Assembly (NCBI GenBank): GCA_963697975.1
Contig: OY969111.1
Location: forward strand, 806,001 to 870,000
Source of the DNA: QHXM01 sp963697975
Lineage (GTDB): Bacteria > Acidobacteriota > Blastocatellia > Pyrinomonadales > Pyrinomonadaceae
Direction of reading: 5' to 3'
DNA: 64,000 nt
Below, in pieces: positions 51,484 to 60,499 of this stretch (position 1 is its first letter; every line of letters begins with the position of its first letter). The position numbers were made by a program, and so were the translations under genes. The notes beneath the pieces are model-generated. The model was given only the letters and a program-made list of their open reading frames with translations. It was not told where the DNA came from and did not search any database.

Positions 51484-53151
51484 ATGCAAAGAGTCATCAC
51501 GGCAGCCGCGATGCGCGAGATTGACCATTTGACGGCGGAGCGATTCAAGACGCCTTCGCTGCTCCTGATGGAAGCGGCGGCTTCGGCTTCGGCCAAAGCC
51601 ATCGCCGCAAGATTCCCCGACGGTCTTTCAGGAAAGCGCACACGCATACTCTGTGGTCGCGGCAACAATGGCGGCGACGGCGCTGCGCTCGCTCGCGCTC
51701 TCTGGCTGATGGGCGCGCGGGTTGACGTGGTGCTCTTCGGGCGAGTCGAAGAGACGAAAGGTGATGCCCATACCAATTTCGAGATTGCCCGGCGACTTTC
51801 AAGCTTTGACGCAGGCTCGCACACGCATCCCCCGCCTTTGACTTTCATTGAATGCGAAGGCGTCGCCGTCTGGGAAGAGATTGCCGCACATAGCTATGAC
51901 ATCATCGTTGACGCGCTCTTCGGCACGGGTCTCACGCGCCCGCTTGAAGGCGTTCATCGTCAGGCCGTAGAACACGTCGCCTTGCTTCGCCATGCGCGCG
52001 AACGCTCCAACGCCAATCATCCTTTAATCGTCTCGCTCGACATTCCTTCCGGCCTCGACGCAGACTCCGCCACGCTCATCGGCGAAGCGGTGCAGGCCAA
52101 TTTGACCATCACCTTCACCGCGCCCAAGCCCGGAAACGTCCTGCCGCCCGCATCTCAATACAATGGCGAACTCGTCATCGCCAACATCGGCTCGCCGCCC
52201 TCCCTGCTCGAAGCTGCGGAGACGCAACTGCGTCTGGTTGAAGAAGGCGATGTGCGAGAGTGGCTCGTCAAAACTCGCTACGCGCCGGATTCATACAAGA
52301 ACACACACGGGCACGCGCTCGTCATCGCAGGCTCGCGCGAGATGACCGGCGCAGCCGTCCTCTGCGGCGCGGCAGCGATGCGCGCGGGCGCGGGACTGGT
52401 GACGATTGCGACCTCCGAGACGGCGCAGCCTGCAATCGCTGCGCGTGCTATGCCTGAGATTATGACGGCAACGCTCTTTGAGACGCCGCAGGGCGCGGTC
52501 AGCTTTGAAGCCGTCGAGCAGGTGATGAAACTCGCGTTGCGAGCGAATGTTGTAGCCATTGGCCCCGGCCTCTCGAACGAAGGTGAAAGCACGCGTCGCT
52601 TTGTTCGAGAGGTTGTCTTGAAACGCACCACGCCTCTTGTGATTGACGCCGACGGCTTGAACGCGCTCGCGCCCTGGCCTGAAGATTTGCGCGGCTCACA
52701 GGAACTTCCGCTTATCCTGACGCCGCATCCGGGCGAAATGCTCCGGCTCATGGGCACAGACGACAAAGAAGCTCTCGCGGATCGTGTCAAAGCGGCGCGT
52801 GACTTCGCAACCGCGCACGATCTCATTCTCGTGTTGAAGGGAACGCGCACGCTCATCGCCGCTCCTGATGGTCGCGTCTTCATCAACCCGACGGGCAACG
52901 CCGGACTCGGCACGGCTGGCGCGGGCGATACCCTGACGGGCATTATCACAGGCTTCGTCGCGCAGGCGTTTGCGATATCAGAAGACGAACGCGATGCTCT
53001 CTTTGCGACCATCGCCGCTGTTTACGTTGGCGGGCTGGCCGGAGACATCGCAGCGGAGAAACACGGCATGCGCTCCATTGTTGCTTCAGACATAGCGTTG
53101 AGCTTGAGCGCAGCCGTTTGTGCGCTCGACGCGCAGGGAGAGCAACCATGA
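51484..53151 (+). CDS. nnr: Bifunctional NAD(P)H-hydrate repair enzyme (epimerase plus dehydratase)
   Basis: Nnr repairs hydrated NAD(P)H. The N-terminal epimerase domain (about 1-220) has the GRGNNGGDGAALAR and LDIPSGLDAD motifs; the C-terminal ADP/ATP-dependent dehydratase domain (about 240-550) has LILKG-like LVLKGTRTLIA and NAGLGTAGAGDTLTG. The total of 555 residues is normal for the fusion. ATG 51484 is used since the conserved MREID helix follows; an SD sequence is not evident. The stop overlaps the tsaE start (ATGA). Confidence 0.95.
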   Translation: MQRVITAAAMREIDHLTAERFKTPSLLLMEAAASASAKAIAARFPDGLSGKRTRILCGRGNNGGDGAALARALWLMGARVDVVLFGRVEETKGDAHTNFEIARRLSSFDAGSHTHPPPLTFIECEGVAVWEEIAAHSYDIIVDALFGTGLTRPLEGVHRQAVEHVALLRHARERSNANHPLIVSLDIPSGLDADSATLIGEAVQANLTITFTAPKPGNVLPPASQYNGELVIANIGSPPSLLEAAETQLRLVEEGDVREWLVKTRYAPDSYKNTHGHALVIAGSREMTGAAVLCGAAAMRAGAGLVTIATSETAQPAIAARAMPEIMTATLFETPQGAVSFEAVEQVMKLALRANVVAIGPGLSNEGESTRRFVREVVLKRTTPLVIDADGLNALAPWPEDLRGSQELPLILTPHPGEMLRLMGTDDKEALADRVKAARDFATAHDLILVLKGTRTLIAAPDGRVFINPTGNAGLGTAGAGDTLTGIITGFVAQAFAISEDERDALFATIAAVYVGGLAGDIAAEKHGMRSIVASDIALSLSAAVCALDAQGEQP

Positions 53152-53636
53152 GCACGCGTGCGCCCGCGGCGCTTCCGACAGGCCGATGGACTTCGCAGAG
53201 CGCCGAAGAGACTTTCAGACTGGGCGCGCGCATCGGTTCTCAGCTTGCGGGCGGCGAAATCATCCTGCTCGACGGGCCGCTCGGCGCAGGCAAAACAGTC
53301 TTTGCCAAAGGCATCGCCAGTTCTCTTGAGATAGACACGGACGAAGTGACCAGCCCTTCTTTCACGCTCGTCAACAGCTATGAAGGCCGCCTGAAACTTT
53401 TCCATCTGGACCTCTATCGCCTGAGCGAAGGCGCGAGCGCCGCGCACGCAGTTGATCTTGACGAACTGCTGGCGGACGAAAGCGCCGTTTTCATCATCGA
53501 ATGGGCAGAGCGCATGGGACGCTACCCTTTGCCCCCGCCCGTGTACAGAGTTTCGATCACAGGTGACGGCGACGAACCGCGCATTATTATTATTAACAGG
53601 GATGGACAGGATAGACAGGATAAAGAAGGAATATAA
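53148..53636 (+). CDS. tsaE: tRNA threonylcarbamoyladenosine biosynthesis ATPase TsaE
   Basis: TsaE is the ATPase partner of TsaB/TsaD in making t6A37 of ANN-reading tRNAs. The Walker A motif DGPLGAGKTVFAKG, the SPSFTLVNSY segment and HLDLYRL are canonical. Overlap with nnr matches a widespread bacterial order (nnr-tsaE). The C-terminal IIIINRDGQDRQDKEGI is encoded by inverted repeat Q, so the natural domain ends around residue 143. Confidence 0.94.
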   Translation: MSTRAPAALPTGRWTSQSAEETFRLGARIGSQLAGGEIILLDGPLGAGKTVFAKGIASSLEIDTDEVTSPSFTLVNSYEGRLKLFHLDLYRLSEGASAAHAVDLDELLADESAVFIIEWAERMGRYPLPPPVYRVSITGDGDEPRIIIINRDGQDRQDKEGI

Positions 53637-53689
53637 ACTCCGCGGTGCTCTTTCTCTTTTCCATCCTGTCTATCCTGTCCATCCCTGTT
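53595..53689. repeat. Inverted repeat Q with 9-nt units
   Basis: A perfect 27-bp inverted repeat (53595-53621 with 53663-53689). The arm has 9-nt units (GATGGACAG, GATAGACAG, GATAAAGAA) instead of 7. It covers the end of tsaE and reaches to 12 bases before the next ATG. Confidence 0.93.
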
Positions 53690-53700
53690 TGAATTTACTT

Positions 53701-54360
53701 ATGGCTATAGTGCGAAAATCATTTCTCTTACTTCTGCTGCTTGTCCTCTGGACGAACAGTCCCCTTTCCGCTCAGAACGCAGACGACGGCGCGGCTCAGT
53801 ACAAAGCCCTGCGGCAAGAGTTGATTAAGAGGGGGAATGAGGATCAAAAGTATCGTGACGAGTTGGCAACGCTGATGAAAGAGTTGGCCGGGGCTGACGG
53901 GGAGCGGGTCATGAAAAGTTTCGTAGCCCTGATTAAGAAGCAGAACAAGATAGATAAAAGGAACATGAAAAGGCTGGAAGAGATGATTGCTCGCTACGGT
54001 TGGCCGACTAAAAGGATGGTCGGCAAGGAAGCGAGCGAGTCAGCCTTCCTGATAGTTCAGCACGCCGATCTGGTCTCTCAGCAGAAGTACTTTCCGCTGC
54101 TCAAAGCGGCAGCCATGAAGAAGGAAGCACGGCCCGACCACGTTGCAATGATGGAGGACAGGATGTTGATGGGCGAGGGTAAGAAGCAGATTTACGGGAC
54201 AGGGCTACGAACGGACGACGTGACGAAGGAACTGAAACTGTGGCCGATTGAGAACGAGGAAGAGGTGGACGCACGGCGCGCGGCGGTGGGCTTGCCGCCG
54301 ATGGCCGAGTATCTAAAGATGATGGGATTGATATATACTCCTCCGAAGAAGAATAATTAA
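53701..54360 (+). CDS. Exported DUF6624-family protein
   Basis: A signal peptide (MAIVRKSFLLLLLLVLWTNS) is followed by a helical domain. The stretch YGWPTKRMVG-KEASESAFLIVQHAD and RPDHVAMMEDRMLMGEGKKQIYGTG matches the DUF6624 pattern as I know it: conserved W-P, Q-H-A-D and a C-terminal Q-x-Y-G-T. The family's function is unknown; it is common in Bacteroidota and Acidobacteriota. There is no SD sequence; the ATG follows hairpin Q. Confidence 0.82.
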   Translation: MAIVRKSFLLLLLLVLWTNSPLSAQNADDGAAQYKALRQELIKRGNEDQKYRDELATLMKELAGADGERVMKSFVALIKKQNKIDKRNMKRLEEMIARYGWPTKRMVGKEASESAFLIVQHADLVSQQKYFPLLKAAAMKKEARPDHVAMMEDRMLMGEGKKQIYGTGLRTDDVTKELKLWPIENEEEVDARRAAVGLPPMAEYLKMMGLIYTPPKKNN

Positions 54361-54408
54361 ATCACGATGAGCAAAGGTTACGAAGACATTTAAGGAGAAA
54401 ACACAAAC

Positions 54409-54849
54409 ATGCCATATCCAGAAATTATGATCCGCCCGATGAGGGAAGAGCTAACCAGACTCGGAGCCGAGGAATTGAAGACCGTCGAGGATGTTGACCG
54501 CACGATTGGCGAGTCCAAAGGGACGCTGATGGTGGTGGTCAATTCAATCTGCGGCTGCGCGGCTGGCAAAGCGCGTCCCGGCATCGCACGCGCGCTTCAA
54601 CACGACGTGCGCCCTGACCGCATCGCCACAGTCTTTGCCGGGGCCGACATCGAAGCGACCGACAAGGCGCGCAGCTATTTCACAGGCTATCGCCCGTCCT
54701 CGCCCTCCATCGCCCTGCTGAAAGACGGCCAACTCGTCTACATGATGGAGCGCCATCAGATCGAAGGACGTGGGCCGGAACAGATCGCGCAGGAATTGAC
54801 GCAAGCCTTTGACGAACACTGCGCGACCTCAACCGCAGCCGCCAGCTAA
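54409..54849 (+). CDS. Bacilliredoxin (BrxA/BrxB, YphP/YqiW family)
   Basis: The 146 residues match the bacilliredoxin family, with the redox motif C48-G-C50 in NSICGCAAGKARPG, and AGADIEATDKARSYFTGYRPSSPS. In Bacillus they reduce mixed disulfides of bacillithiol; related proteins occur in bacteria lacking bacillithiol, so the thiol partner is uncertain. AAGGAG lies 11 bases before the ATG. Confidence 0.93.
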   Translation: MPYPEIMIRPMREELTRLGAEELKTVEDVDRTIGESKGTLMVVVNSICGCAAGKARPGIARALQHDVRPDRIATVFAGADIEATDKARSYFTGYRPSSPSIALLKDGQLVYMMERHQIEGRGPEQIAQELTQAFDEHCATSTAAAS

Positions 54850-54856
54850 AGGACGC

Positions 54857-54927
54857 AGAAGATAGAAGAGAAAGGGAAGATGCGTGGACTCGCGCCCCGC
54901 GTCTTCCCTTCTCTTTCTACTTTTCTC
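54857..54927. repeat. Heptamer-like inverted repeat R
   Basis: The arms around 54857-54884 and 54899-54927 are imperfect runs of GAAGATA, GAAGAGA, AAGGGAA and complements. It lies between the convergent bacilliredoxin and alpha/beta-hydrolase genes and probably also acts as a terminator. Confidence 0.75.
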
Positions 54928-54963
54928 CCGGCTCGTCCGGGTTTGTTACTGCTGCTTATCGCC

Positions 54964-56169
54964 TCACAACACTTTCTTCAGCCATTTCAGCACGGGGTGT
55001 TCGACTTCGTGCAAATGATTGTTCGAGAAGACATGATCGACATGGCCGTACGCTGCGTTGAAGTTAACCGTCACGGTGGCCGAGGTCATCAGGTTTGCGG
55101 TATCAGTCATCCCTGTCCCAAAGCCAGTTCCACCGGCAAACATAATCACCCGGCCTGTGAAGTTGTGCAGGTTGTTTGAGAAGGTTCGCTCACCCGCCAT
55201 GCCGCAGCTCACATCGCGGATGGTTCGTGTCGCCACATAGTCAACGAAGGTTGCGATGTTGGCGTGTACCAGTGGTTCGTTCGCGTAAAAGAATCTGTCT
55301 TCGGCAACACTGCCAGCCAGAAAGTTGTAGCCGGGGCGGGGCGTCGTCGGCGAGAGTGGCGGCGCGGACATCGTGGCAACGAACGCTCGATGATTGGTGA
55401 AACCCGGAGGAAAGCCCGGTATCGGCGAAAGCCCCGCCGGGTCAACGTCCGCCAGATGGCTGATTAACTTGAAGCCCGGCGTTCCCTGCCCATCGTAAAA
55501 GACGCCGCTGGTCAGAAGATTCTCGAAGACCGCGCAAAAGTTCGCGTTGATGGCGCGGACAGTTGCATTCTCATCATAGAGCGTGCCCTCGATCAGGATT
55601 GCGCCCGCGTAATCATTCGGATGAGCATTGATCGTCGCAATCGAAGCGATGCTGCCCAACGAGAGTCCACCGATCACAGGTTTTTCGCCCGGATGTGTTG
55701 CCCCAATCTGCTGGCGAATAAAAGAGACATCATTAAGGATGGTTTGTATTCCCCAATCAGCCATTGCAGAGCAATCCACAGCATTGCTCTCACACATTCC
55801 CGCCGTGAGTCCCTGCACGCGTTGCGAATAGCCCCAGACATCGTAATTGCGCTGGGCAAAGAATCCGGCAAAGGAGTTGTCATAATTGCCGCTATCTCCG
55901 ACTTCATAGTTCTGAAACCCGCTGCCGAGCGGTGGCAACAACAAAATCGTCCCCTTCAAGGCGTGGTTTGGAATGTTCTTGCGAACCCGCGTCATCAAAA
56001 AGCGATTGAGGGGATTGCTTCCGACCTGCACGGTCGTCACGGTTTTGGTCAGATTGTTCGCCACGCTTGAGTTTACCGTGCTGATAATCTGGTAGGTCTG
56101 CGCGCGGGTATCAGATGCGGCGCAGAACAATGATACGAGGAAGCATAACAGGGTGAGTAATCGTTTCAC
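54964..56169 (-). CDS. Exported alpha/beta-hydrolase
   Basis: The 401-residue protein has a signal peptide (to about DTRAQ, residue 24), a GTILLLPPLGSGFQNYE oxyanion-side strand, the nucleophile elbow G-G-L-S-L-G-S (Ser in GLSLG), and a late histidine candidate in AAYGHVDHVF. A lid-like insert follows the elbow. It probably hydrolyses an ester or lipid in the periplasm or outside; the substrate is not predictable. Confidence 0.82.
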   Translation of the reverse strand: MKRLLTLLCFLVSLFCAASDTRAQTYQIISTVNSSVANNLTKTVTTVQVGSNPLNRFLMTRVRKNIPNHALKGTILLLPPLGSGFQNYEVGDSGNYDNSFAGFFAQRNYDVWGYSQRVQGLTAGMCESNAVDCSAMADWGIQTILNDVSFIRQQIGATHPGEKPVIGGLSLGSIASIATINAHPNDYAGAILIEGTLYDENATVRAINANFCAVFENLLTSGVFYDGQGTPGFKLISHLADVDPAGLSPIPGFPPGFTNHRAFVATMSAPPLSPTTPRPGYNFLAGSVAEDRFFYANEPLVHANIATFVDYVATRTIRDVSCGMAGERTFSNNLHNFTGRVIMFAGGTGFGTGMTDTANLMTSATVTVNFNAAYGHVDHVFSNNHLHEVEHPVLKWLKKVL

Positions 56170-56790
56170 GTCAGAGTCTCCTTAGGGAAACAGTTGACTT
56201 CATCTCGTTCGTCGCAGCGGCTACAGCCAACTGAGATTAAATCGGAAGGCTGAACAGAAAGAGTGGCGAGGCACATGCAGGAGCGGGAGGATTCAGCCGT
56301 TAACTTCGCTGGGGAAGATATGTAAAACCGTAGTCAGAGTCAATAGCTGAGGGGTGCGTCGGGGTGGGACTGAGAATCTTTGATGAGGGTATGCTCAAAG
56401 CTCGTCCTCCGACTCTGGAATTGACCAGTCGCCGCAAGGAAGAATCATGAAAGCCACGCTATTGCGGATCGGGTTAAATGAGTTATAGGTTGACGAGGTT
56501 CATTCTTCGTCTCTGATTGGTTAAAGTTGGAGCGAGGAAAGAACATGCCGGGCGAGTGTGACGAATCTTAAATGAAAGACGCTTGCTGACGCCTCTAACA
56601 ACACTTTCGCACACCCGCCCGTCTGCTTTAGCTCGGCAACGACTACATCAGATGATGTTGTGAGGCAGCCTTTTCATCCACAATCGAGCGGCAACGCAAG
56701 CCCCTTTGTTGATGGGAGCTTGCGCTGCCAGCGCCGTCCGCTGTGATGCTTTGTTGGACAGCCGTTCACAGCAATAATATCTGCCTTTGA
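56170..56790. other. Intergenic region
   Basis: About 620 bases without a gene. A hairpin, GGCAACGCAAGC paired with GCTTGCGCTGCC with one mismatch (about 56690-56730), lies past the stop of the gene at 56791 and could terminate it. A GGGACTGAGAA motif occurs near 56366. Confidence 0.5.
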
Positions 56791-57207
56791 TTAAGGGCCA
56801 ACTCGCGATACCTTCATGCAACCACGATAGTTATAGACCTGCAAAATCGTGTACTCATTCGATTGCACGAGTCTTCCCACATATTGAGCCGCGCTGGCTC
56901 CGCTGTCGCAAATTGCCGCTGGCTCATTAGGACCAATTGCGCGGTCTGACCAGGTACACTGACCGGGTGACAACCCGCTAGGCGCAGCTCCCGCACCTCT
57001 CTGGAATCTGATTCGCACACCGTCGCTTCCATCATTAGTGATATTCAGTGTGCCACCGCCACGACAGGTCATCGGGTAGCTCTGCTGGGTAGAGGCGGCA
57101 TCAGTCGTCGGCGTCAGATCTGTAATTAAGGCAGCGGTGCAGACCGCAACAACCACGAAAAGTGTTATCGCAACAGCAATTTTTGCGAACCTTGATAGGG
57201 TAATCAT
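56791..57207 (-). CDS. Small exported four-cysteine protein
   Basis: The 138-residue protein has an N-terminal signal anchor (about 7-30) and about 100 extracytoplasmic residues with four cysteines (about C48, C84, C100, C131), consistent with two disulfides. MTCRGGGTLNI and FQRGAGAAPSGLSPGQCTW suggest a compact beta fold. AGGAGA lies before the ATG. No family recognised. Confidence 0.7.
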   Translation of the reverse strand: MITLSRFAKIAVAITLFVVVAVCTAALITDLTPTTDAASTQQSYPMTCRGGGTLNITNDGSDGVRIRFQRGAGAAPSGLSPGQCTWSDRAIGPNEPAAICDSGASAAQYVGRLVQSNEYTILQVYNYRGCMKVSRVGP

Positions 57208-57824
57208 CTTCTTGTCTCCTGTGATTGTGAGGATGCGCTAATTGAGTAGGGTGATCCATCGCGGCATCTGTTACACAATGGCTGCTCAACGCCCCGCAGA
57301 GAGGCTGATAGCGTTAGGCTAACGAGGAAGCGTTCGCTAGCAGATTGCAAGACATCTAGCTTAAGTAACAGCAATATATGTGCCAACTACTTGGCGGCTG
57401 CTGTCAGGATGGTTTTTGTGTGAGAATACCCTGCCCTCTCAGGTTAAAGCAGTAGAGCAGGTGTCCACTGAAGAGGACACGTATCGCCTGGGTGTGCCCT
57501 TGTGTTGACAATTTCGATGGAGAGTCTCGGGCGAATTTCGTAAGACTAAAGCGCAATCAACCTTTCCCCATTCACACAGCCGGAGACTAACGCCTATTAG
57601 GCCGAACGGTTTGGTCTAACTCCACACCTGTTTCTCCGCTTTTGCCAGCTGCTCTCAGCCGTATGCTATCATCGCGCGCGATGGCTACGGATTCCCCCAT
57701 GACTCAATATGCGGCAAGGCAGCGTTCGTCGCCGCCCGCCGGTTTTCGTTTCCCCTCCCGCTTTTCATGTTAAGATTCGCTTTTCTATCCGACAACCCGT
57801 TACATGATTAAGGAGAAACAGTCT
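57208..57824. other. Intergenic region between divergent genes
   Basis: About 617 bases. Nothing gene-like or repeated was recognised; the TTAAGGAG before 57825 is the ribosome site of the next gene. Confidence 0.5.
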
Positions 57825-58601
57825 ATGCCCGATGACCAGCAACCCCGCGACTCCGCCAGCGACGCCCCTAACATCGTCAAGGTTTGGCCCGGCGGACTAA
57901 CCTTTCCGACAATCAATGCCGCCCTCGCCAGCATCACAGACAACAAGCTACAGAAGCAGTACACTCTCTATCTCAGCCCCGGAACCTTTAACGAGAAGGT
58001 GCAGATGAAGCCCTTCGTCAGCATACAGGGCGCAGGCCGTGACGAGACGATTATCACGCAGCCCGCCGCATCGGACGCCTTCAGCGGCGGGACCGTCATG
58101 GCCGCCAGCAATTGCACCCTCGCCAACGTCACCGTCAGCAGCCTCGGCGGCCACTGGGGTTCCTACAGCACGGCGGTCTCTTGCAGCGGCGCTATCAACT
58201 TCGACATAGACAACGCGACCCTCATCGTGGACGACCAGAATCAGGCTGGCGTCAATCAATGCACCCTCAACGCCGCTCTGAACACCTTTGACCCGCCCTC
58301 GCAGATTAGAGCCTCCTACTGCATGATTCAATGCACGGCGCAGAACAGCGACTCAGGCGCGGCGGCTGTCGGCATCGCCGCGCAATCCACCGCAGTCATC
58401 TCCTACAGCAAGCTCATCGCCAAGGGCGGTCGTCAGCCCTTCGGGGTCATCACCGCCCGCAACAGCAGCGTTACCATTGACGACGGCTACGTCGAAGGCA
58501 GCTACTTCGCCCTCTATGACTCGGACGGAGTCTCCATCATCACCGCCAACCAATGCCAGATTAACGGCCCCGTCTCCGGCGGCGTGGTGGTCAACAACTA
58601 A
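57825..58601 (+). CDS. Right-handed beta-helix, pectinesterase-like protein
   Basis: The 258-residue protein has the start of a pectin-methylesterase-like helix (VKVWPGGLTFPTINAALASI, then YTLYLSPGTFNEKVQMKPFVSIQGAGRDETII in parts) and continues with beta-helix rungs. The usual catalytic aspartates of pectinesterases are not evident and there is no signal peptide, so an intracellular structural or inactive helix is possible. AAGGAG lies nine bases before ATG 57825. Confidence 0.8.
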   Translation: MPDDQQPRDSASDAPNIVKVWPGGLTFPTINAALASITDNKLQKQYTLYLSPGTFNEKVQMKPFVSIQGAGRDETIITQPAASDAFSGGTVMAASNCTLANVTVSSLGGHWGSYSTAVSCSGAINFDIDNATLIVDDQNQAGVNQCTLNAALNTFDPPSQIRASYCMIQCTAQNSDSGAAAVGIAAQSTAVISYSKLIAKGGRQPFGVITARNSSVTIDDGYVEGSYFALYDSDGVSIITANQCQINGPVSGGVVVNN

Positions 58602-58606
58602 ACTTT

Positions 58607-58755
58607 CAACAGCCCGGAGGGGCGACAGAAGCTCAAGACGTGTGACCATCAATCCTGGGCTTCTGTCACCCCTTCGGGGCTTTCTATCTTTGGGGAGCTA
58701 TTAACCCCGGGCTTGCGCCCGGGGCTACAGTCTGCCGCCCCTCACGGGGCTGAAA
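58607..58755. repeat. REP-like palindrome cluster, second copy
   Basis: AGCCCGGAGGGGCGACAGAAG and the inverse CTTCTGTCACCCCTTCGGGG pair over about 20 positions (58611-58681); then CCCCGGGCTTGCGCCCGGGG and a GCCCCTCACGGGGC palindrome. The same motifs occur in the 24.6-24.9 kb cluster. No REP-associated transposase gene is in the window. Confidence 0.8.
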
Positions 58756-58839
58756 CGTTGTCCCTCTTAGGCTTTGCCCAACGAAACCCTTTTCCTCACG
58801 TTCCGTTGGGCAGAAAAATCTTCTGTTGGGCAGGAAATT

Positions 58840-60348
58840 CTATTGCTTGATAATGGACTTGGAATTCTTCGGGCGAGTCCTGACAGGAGTCCTAAAAGAT
58901 TGCAAATCTCTATGCCTGCTTTCCAAGATGTAGCCTAGTCTTTGGTGTGAGACACCAAGAAGGAGCGCGGCTCTGGTAATACTGCCCTGTGAGGCTATCA
59001 GGGCTTGCCTGACGATGTTGTTCTCGAAACGCCGCATCATCTCATCAAGCTCGACTTTGCCGATGTTGGCAATAATCTCTAGTTCGGCGGCTGTAGCAGG
59101 CTTTTTCTTTCGCCCTGCTGAGAGGATGCGACTTGCGGCGTGTAATAAGCGGTGTAGAGTTGGAAGATGCTGCGAAGGCGTCAGCCAACAATAAGCCCGC
59201 TCGTAAACGGTCTGCATTTCGTCTATATCAAGATTGCCGCTCAATTCCTCAAGCATGGTCAGAGCAGCTATCCCTGCATTATTGAGAGCGCCCGATTGAT
59301 GCGCTACTTCCATTGTCCGCAGGAAAGTAGAACGAGCATAGTCATAATGTTTGAGGCGTGCTAAGGCTATGCCATGAGTAATCAGGGCTTCGGCTAAAAG
59401 CGATTGCCGCCCGCCCTGTCCAAGAGCGTTGACAGACGCGCCAGCCGCTTGTTCAGCTTCCGCATTACACCCCTCTGCCAGAAACACACGCGCCCGTGTC
59501 TCGTCCACTTGTGCGACTGCGCTACGATCTTTCAGGTTCACTAACAATCGCCGCGCATGGTCTAAGTGTTCGTGCGCTTCTGTGAATTTATTGGCTTTGA
59601 AGTAGAGGAATCCGAGGTTGTTTTCGACGTTGGCGCGGTAGGATTTATGCCCCGCTTGTTCAAAGTGGTAACTAGCTGCCGCGTATTCAATAAAAGCACG
59701 GTCAAGATAGTCTTCTCGCTGTTCAGGTGTGCCTATGTCTTCCAGCACGCCAGCGAGCGTGTCGTGATAGCTGCCTTTGATAGTGTGATTAGTAATCTTC
59801 TCGAATAGTGGCGCGGCATCCGTCAGGATTTGTAATGAGTCGGCGTAGCAGAGTGCTGACCATTCGACAATCGCACTTCTCAGTACAGCCTTAGCTTTTA
59901 GTTCATTATTTGAAGTGAGCCGTGCAAGCACTTCTTTGAGCATAACGCGCGCTTCATCTAAAGCACCTTCTCGCCAGTAGCAACAAGCAAGCTCTATCTG
60001 CGCTTCAAGCACTTTTTTGGCATAACTGCGAGACTCGAAAATACTGATGCTCTCGCTAATCAGATTCTTTGCGGTTTCCTGTGCGCCCGCGATTTGACTA
60101 TTGCTGCCGATCCGTCCCGTCAATACTCCGGCGCGCAACAGCACTTCGGCTTTTGTAGTTATATCTAGTCCATCAAGGCGGGGATGCTCGTCAATGCGTT
60201 GCCAGAACTCACTCATGGCCTGACACGCCGCTTCATAGTCTCCGGTGTTTTCCAGTTCTTTAGCCAACTCACAACGCAACTCTGCCTGCTGGTCGCGCGT
60301 TAGGTTCGGGTTTTCGAGTTGGCGCAGAAGTGAGGTCTGTACGTCCAT
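58840..60348 (-). CDS. TPR protein with C-terminal Fis-type DNA-binding domain
   Basis: The 502-residue protein is nearly all TPR-like helical repeats (about 1-430; e.g. KAEVLLRAGVLTGRIG, ENNLGFLYFKANKFTEAHEH) and ends with a Fis-type helix-turn-helix (about 440-485: RFENNIVRQALIASQGSITRAA, LLGVSHQRLGYIL). The layout recalls peptide-sensing regulators of the RRNPP kind, in which TPRs bind peptides, but the DNA-binding domain is at the other end and of another family. It is divergent from a small secreted-peptide gene; twin palindromes lie between. Confidence 0.85.
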   Translation of the reverse strand: MDVQTSLLRQLENPNLTRDQQAELRCELAKELENTGDYEAACQAMSEFWQRIDEHPRLDGLDITTKAEVLLRAGVLTGRIGSNSQIAGAQETAKNLISESISIFESRSYAKKVLEAQIELACCYWREGALDEARVMLKEVLARLTSNNELKAKAVLRSAIVEWSALCYADSLQILTDAAPLFEKITNHTIKGSYHDTLAGVLEDIGTPEQREDYLDRAFIEYAAASYHFEQAGHKSYRANVENNLGFLYFKANKFTEAHEHLDHARRLLVNLKDRSAVAQVDETRARVFLAEGCNAEAEQAAGASVNALGQGGRQSLLAEALITHGIALARLKHYDYARSTFLRTMEVAHQSGALNNAGIAALTMLEELSGNLDIDEMQTVYERAYCWLTPSQHLPTLHRLLHAASRILSAGRKKKPATAAELEIIANIGKVELDEMMRRFENNIVRQALIASQGSITRAALLLGVSHQRLGYILESRHRDLQSFRTPVRTRPKNSKSIIKQ

Positions 60349-60377
60349 TTGTTATGTACCTATCGGAATGTAGGAAA

Positions 60378-60427
60378 TCTTGCAAGAGCGCACTTCACCT
60401 TATGCTCTCGCTTTTAGGCTTGCAAGC
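60378..60427. promoter_or_regulatory. Twin 10-bp palindromes between TPR-Fis gene and peptide gene
   Basis: TCTTGCAAGA (60378-60387) and GCTTGCAAGC (60418-60427) are perfect palindromes with core CTTGCAAG, exactly 40 bp apart. The second overlaps a TTGCAA-17-TCTATT promoter-like pair directed at the peptide gene. Candidate operators for the Fis-type domain. Confidence 0.55.
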
Positions 60428-60499
60428 AATCTTCAAAGCTGGTCTATTCTCTCCGTTCGCAAAAATCTTTGCAACCGATTTCCTAAAGGAGAAAAACCC

